This document shows, one piece after another, positions 6,598 through 8,494 of a DNA stretch of 8,494 nt (positions are counted from its first letter, which is position 1; each line of letters begins with the position of its first letter). The stretch is from Marinosulfonomonas sp. (GTDB lineage: Bacteria > Pseudomonadota > Alphaproteobacteria > Rhodobacterales > Rhodobacteraceae). The notes under the pieces are model-generated. The model ran no database searches. It saw only the letters and a list, made by a program, of their open reading frames with translations, and had not been told where the DNA came from. The stretch covers positions 1-8,494 of the forward strand of contig JAFLKA010000069.1 in NCBI GenBank assembly GCA_022712735.1, given 5' to 3'. The translations under genes were made by a program, and so were the position numbers.

Positions 6598-7878
6598 ATG
6601 AGCGAATTCCAAGACCACCCCTTGCGCTATCAAATGGCGAACGAACTGCACGCGCGGCCCTTTCCGACGCTAAGTGCGCCGTGTCATGCGGTCTATCTGG
6701 CGATCAAGAATCCGCATGATGCTGCCAACCGCGACCGTGCGCAGGACCGCGCCCATCTGATTGATCTGCTGGACCGGTTTGGCGCGGCGCACCCGCAACC
6801 CGATGCCACGCATTTCTTTTGTGATCTGGGCCGTCATAGGTTGAAGTGGGAGCTGCACACAGAATTCGTAACCTATACCCTGTTTTCCGACGGGGTGGCG
6901 GTGCGCCCGTTTGACCCTGTAGCGTTTGATGTGTTTCCCGCGGATTGGTTGGCGATGGTGCCGGGTAAACGGCTGACTTCGGCCTTGATCCGGATCGATG
7001 AAATGCCAAAAACCGCCAAACAGGTCGAGGTACAGGTCAAAGACAGCTTTGTCGCAGAAAGCATCGCGGTATCCTATACGCTAGACCGGCACGCAATTGT
7101 GGCGGGGGATTACCGGATTGATAGTGCGGGCCACTTGCGGTTTGCGATCTTTGTAAAGGCAGGGACGGGCGAGCGCCGCATTGGGCGCACCTTGCAACGT
7201 CTGTGCGAGATCGAGACCTACAAATCGATGTCGATGCTGGCCTTGCCCAAGGCCCGCGCCCTGTCCAAACGGCTGGCGCAGGTCGATGTGCAGGTGTCGG
7301 AACTGGTTGGCCATATCAAGGGGCTGGAGCGCACCGAGGAGGACGTTCTGGGCGAGTTGCTGGCGATCTCGGCCGAGCTGGAAGACATGATGGCGCAGAG
7401 CAGTTTCAGGTTTGCGGCAACGCGAGCCTATGGGGCTATCGTAGATGAGCGGGTCAAAGGGTTGCGTGAGGAGCGGTTTGGCGGGCGGCAAACCATTTCG
7501 GAATTCATGTCGCGCCGGTTTGATCCGGCGATGCGCACAGTGATATCCACCGAGGAACATCTGGTGGCGATGTCCGAGAGGGTGATGCGGGCGGCGGATT
7601 TGCTGCGCACACGGGTCGAGGTGGAACGCTCGGCGCAAAATCAGGCGTTGCTGGAAAGCATGGACCGGCGCGCCGATTTGCAACTGCGCCTTCAGCGCAC
7701 GGTTGAAGGGCTAAGCGTGGTGGCGATCAGTTACTATGCGATCAATCTAGTGAGCTATGCGGGCTATCCGCTGGCCAAAATAGCAGGGGTGGATAAACCG
7801 ATGCTAACAGCGATTGCGACGCCAGTGGTGTTGCTCGCCGTGTGGTGGGTCGTGCGCAGGATCAGGAAGGCGCATTAG
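6598..7878 (+). CDS. DUF3422 family membrane-anchored protein
   Basis: A 426-residue protein of the DUF3422 family of uncharacterised membrane-anchored proteins, recognised from HPLRYQMANELHARPFPTL at the N-terminus and the overall plan. A mixed globular N-terminal half (to about residue 215) is followed by long helical, probably coiled-coil segments (about 225-268 and 318-373). Two C-terminal membrane helices (about 372-392 and 402-421) come next, then a basic tail RRIRKAH. No signal peptide is present, so the globular part is likely cytoplasmic. I chose ATG 6598, preceded by AAAAGG 9 nt upstream and giving the usual N-terminus. The frame stays open back to 6487, but that extension overlaps the preceding gene and reads unlike the family. 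Function is not known. A 76-nt gap separates it from the decarboxylase-family gene and it converges on the permease gene. Confidence 0.88.
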   Translation: MSEFQDHPLRYQMANELHARPFPTLSAPCHAVYLAIKNPHDAANRDRAQDRAHLIDLLDRFGAAHPQPDATHFFCDLGRHRLKWELHTEFVTYTLFSDGVAVRPFDPVAFDVFPADWLAMVPGKRLTSALIRIDEMPKTAKQVEVQVKDSFVAESIAVSYTLDRHAIVAGDYRIDSAGHLRFAIFVKAGTGERRIGRTLQRLCEIETYKSMSMLALPKARALSKRLAQVDVQVSELVGHIKGLERTEEDVLGELLAISAELEDMMAQSSFRFAATRAYGAIVDERVKGLREERFGGRQTISEFMSRRFDPAMRTVISTEEHLVAMSERVMRAADLLRTRVEVERSAQNQALLESMDRRADLQLRLQRTVEGLSVVAISYYAINLVSYAGYPLAKIAGVDKPMLTAIATPVVLLAVWWVVRRIRKAH

Positions 7879-7890
7879 CTAAATACAGCC

Positions 7891-7911
7891 TGTTTTCTTT
7901 TAAAGAAAACA
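7891..7911. repeat. AT-rich palindrome 1, possible terminator
   Basis: Arms TGTTTTCTTT (7891-7900) and AAAGAAAACA (7902-7911) are exact reverse complements around one base. It starts 12 nt after the DUF3422 stop, in a 68-nt gap between two convergent genes. The position fits a bidirectional terminator, but the stem is AT-rich and lacks the usual GC core. Confidence 0.65.
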
Positions 7912-7914
7912 AAT

Positions 7915-7935
7915 CGAAATCTTTCAAAGATTTCG
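7915..7935. repeat. AT-rich palindrome 2, possible terminator
   Basis: Arms CGAAATCTTT (7915-7924) and AAAGATTTCG (7926-7935) are exact reverse complements around one C. It follows palindrome 1 by 3 nt and shares its CTTT-N-AAAG core. It ends 11 nt from the stop of the permease gene on the opposite strand. Confidence 0.65.
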
Positions 7936-7946
7936 GGGTCGCGCCC

Positions 7947-8494
7947 TTAGCGTCCCCTGATCCGTGGATCCAGCGCGTCCCGCAACCCGTCGCCGATATA
8001 GTTCACCGACAGCACGGTCAGTGAAATCGCAAGGCCGGGCCAGATCACCCGTTCGGGGTAAAGCTGTAGGAAATCGGTGGCGTCAAACAACAGGCGGCCC
8101 CATGTGGGGAAATCGGGCGGGAAGCCAAGACCAAGGAAAGACAAAGCGCTTTCGGTGATGATCGCATTGGCGATGCCCAACGTGGCCGACACCATGATGG
8201 GTGACATCACATTGGGCAGGATATGGCGCATGATCATCTTGTATGGCGTGGTGCCGATTGATCGGGCCGACAGGATGAATTCACGTTCCTTCAGGGCCAG
8301 CACATCGCCGCGCACAATGCGGGCTGTGGGCATCCAGCTGGTGATACCAATGGCCGAAACCATCAGGATAAAGATGCCGGTTTCGGTGCCAAAGGCGGCA
8401 CTGAGCGGTTCGCGAAACAGCATCACCATAACCAGCAGCAGCGGCAGCAGGGGTAGGGCGAGGAATAGATCGGTCATCCGCATTAAAATAGATC
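7947..8494 (-). CDS. ABC transporter permease, Opp/Dpp (OppC/DppC) type, C-terminal part
   Basis: The last 181 residues of an inner-membrane permease; the frame is open through the right edge with no stop before the first internal ATG (8483), so the 5' end lies outside. The cytoplasmic EAA-type loop that docks the ATPase is visible at about 8211-8291 (EREFILSARSIGTTPYKMIM then RHILPN), followed by ESALSFLGLGFPPDFPTWG, the signature of the second permease (OppC/DppC) of peptide/nickel-type importers. It ends GDGLRDALDPRIRGR, also typical (DGLRDxLDPR). Several membrane helices are evident. The substrate (peptide, opine, sugar or other) cannot be told from this part. Partner permease, ATPases and binding protein would be expected next to it, beyond the window. 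Confidence 0.93.
   Translation of the reverse strand, partial: SILMRMTDLFLALPLLPLLLVMVMLFREPLSAAFGTETGIFILMVSAIGITSWMPTARIVRGDVLALKEREFILSARSIGTTPYKMIMRHILPNVMSPIMVSATLGIANAIITESALSFLGLGFPPDFPTWGRLLFDATDFLQLYPERVIWPGLAISLTVLSVNYIGDGLRDALDPRIRGR

Noticed and set aside
7081..7683. 200-residue minus-strand frame within the DUF3422 gene
   Set aside because: Antisense shadow created by GC-rich codon bias; the composition is unlike a real protein.
7842..8024. 60-residue plus-strand frame across the tandem palindromes
   Set aside because: It overlaps DUF3422 and antisense permease coding sequence; its middle is merely a translation of the palindromes.

Overview
The window looks like chromosomal DNA of a marine alphaproteobacterium of the family Rhodobacteraceae (roseobacter-type). 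This rests on protein character and gene content: a GatB N-terminus of roseobacter type, a two-subunit PntAB transhydrogenase, a Hint-domain protein of the kind common in this group, and a DUF3422 protein. It is moderately GC-rich and densely packed. No tRNA, rRNA, CRISPR array, transposase or phage gene was seen.

Layout. Positions 1-152 (minus) hold the first 50 codons of gatB, running off the left edge. Divergent from it is a small secreted or lipid-anchored lytic-transglycosylase-like protein (270-875, plus). It converges on a Tat-exported single-domain rhodanese (889-1398, minus) with only 13 nt between the stops. The rhodanese is divergent from pntAB, and the 139-nt spacer carries a perfect 9-bp inverted repeat. 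pntA (start corrected to a TTG at 1538) and pntB (3126-4565) form a two-gene operon closed by a strong intrinsic terminator at 4590-4616. Together they encode the membrane enzyme that uses the proton gradient to drive NADPH formation from NADH.

The stretch 4617-6521 is the accessory-looking part. A Hint-domain protein (4739-5719) has an N-terminal EF-hand-like loop. It seems to lack the middle of its Hint domain and may carry a frameshift near its C-terminus. A textbook MerR-type promoter (19-bp spacer, palindromic operator, -10 TAAGGT) lies inside the 3' end of that reading frame. It drives a MerR-family regulator (5766-6146) translationally coupled to a carboxymuconolactone decarboxylase-family gene (6146-6521), which is broken by an apparent one-base insertion. 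A membrane-anchored DUF3422 protein (6598-7878) follows. It converges on the 3' end of an Opp/Dpp-type ABC transporter permease (7947-8494, minus), with two tandem AT-rich palindromes between them.

Most of the window is ordinary housekeeping. The points worth a second look are the inverted repeat before pntA, the TTG start, the shortened Hint protein, the MerR promoter embedded in it, the frameshifted decarboxylase-family gene and the tandem palindromes. I see no convincing new multi-gene system.
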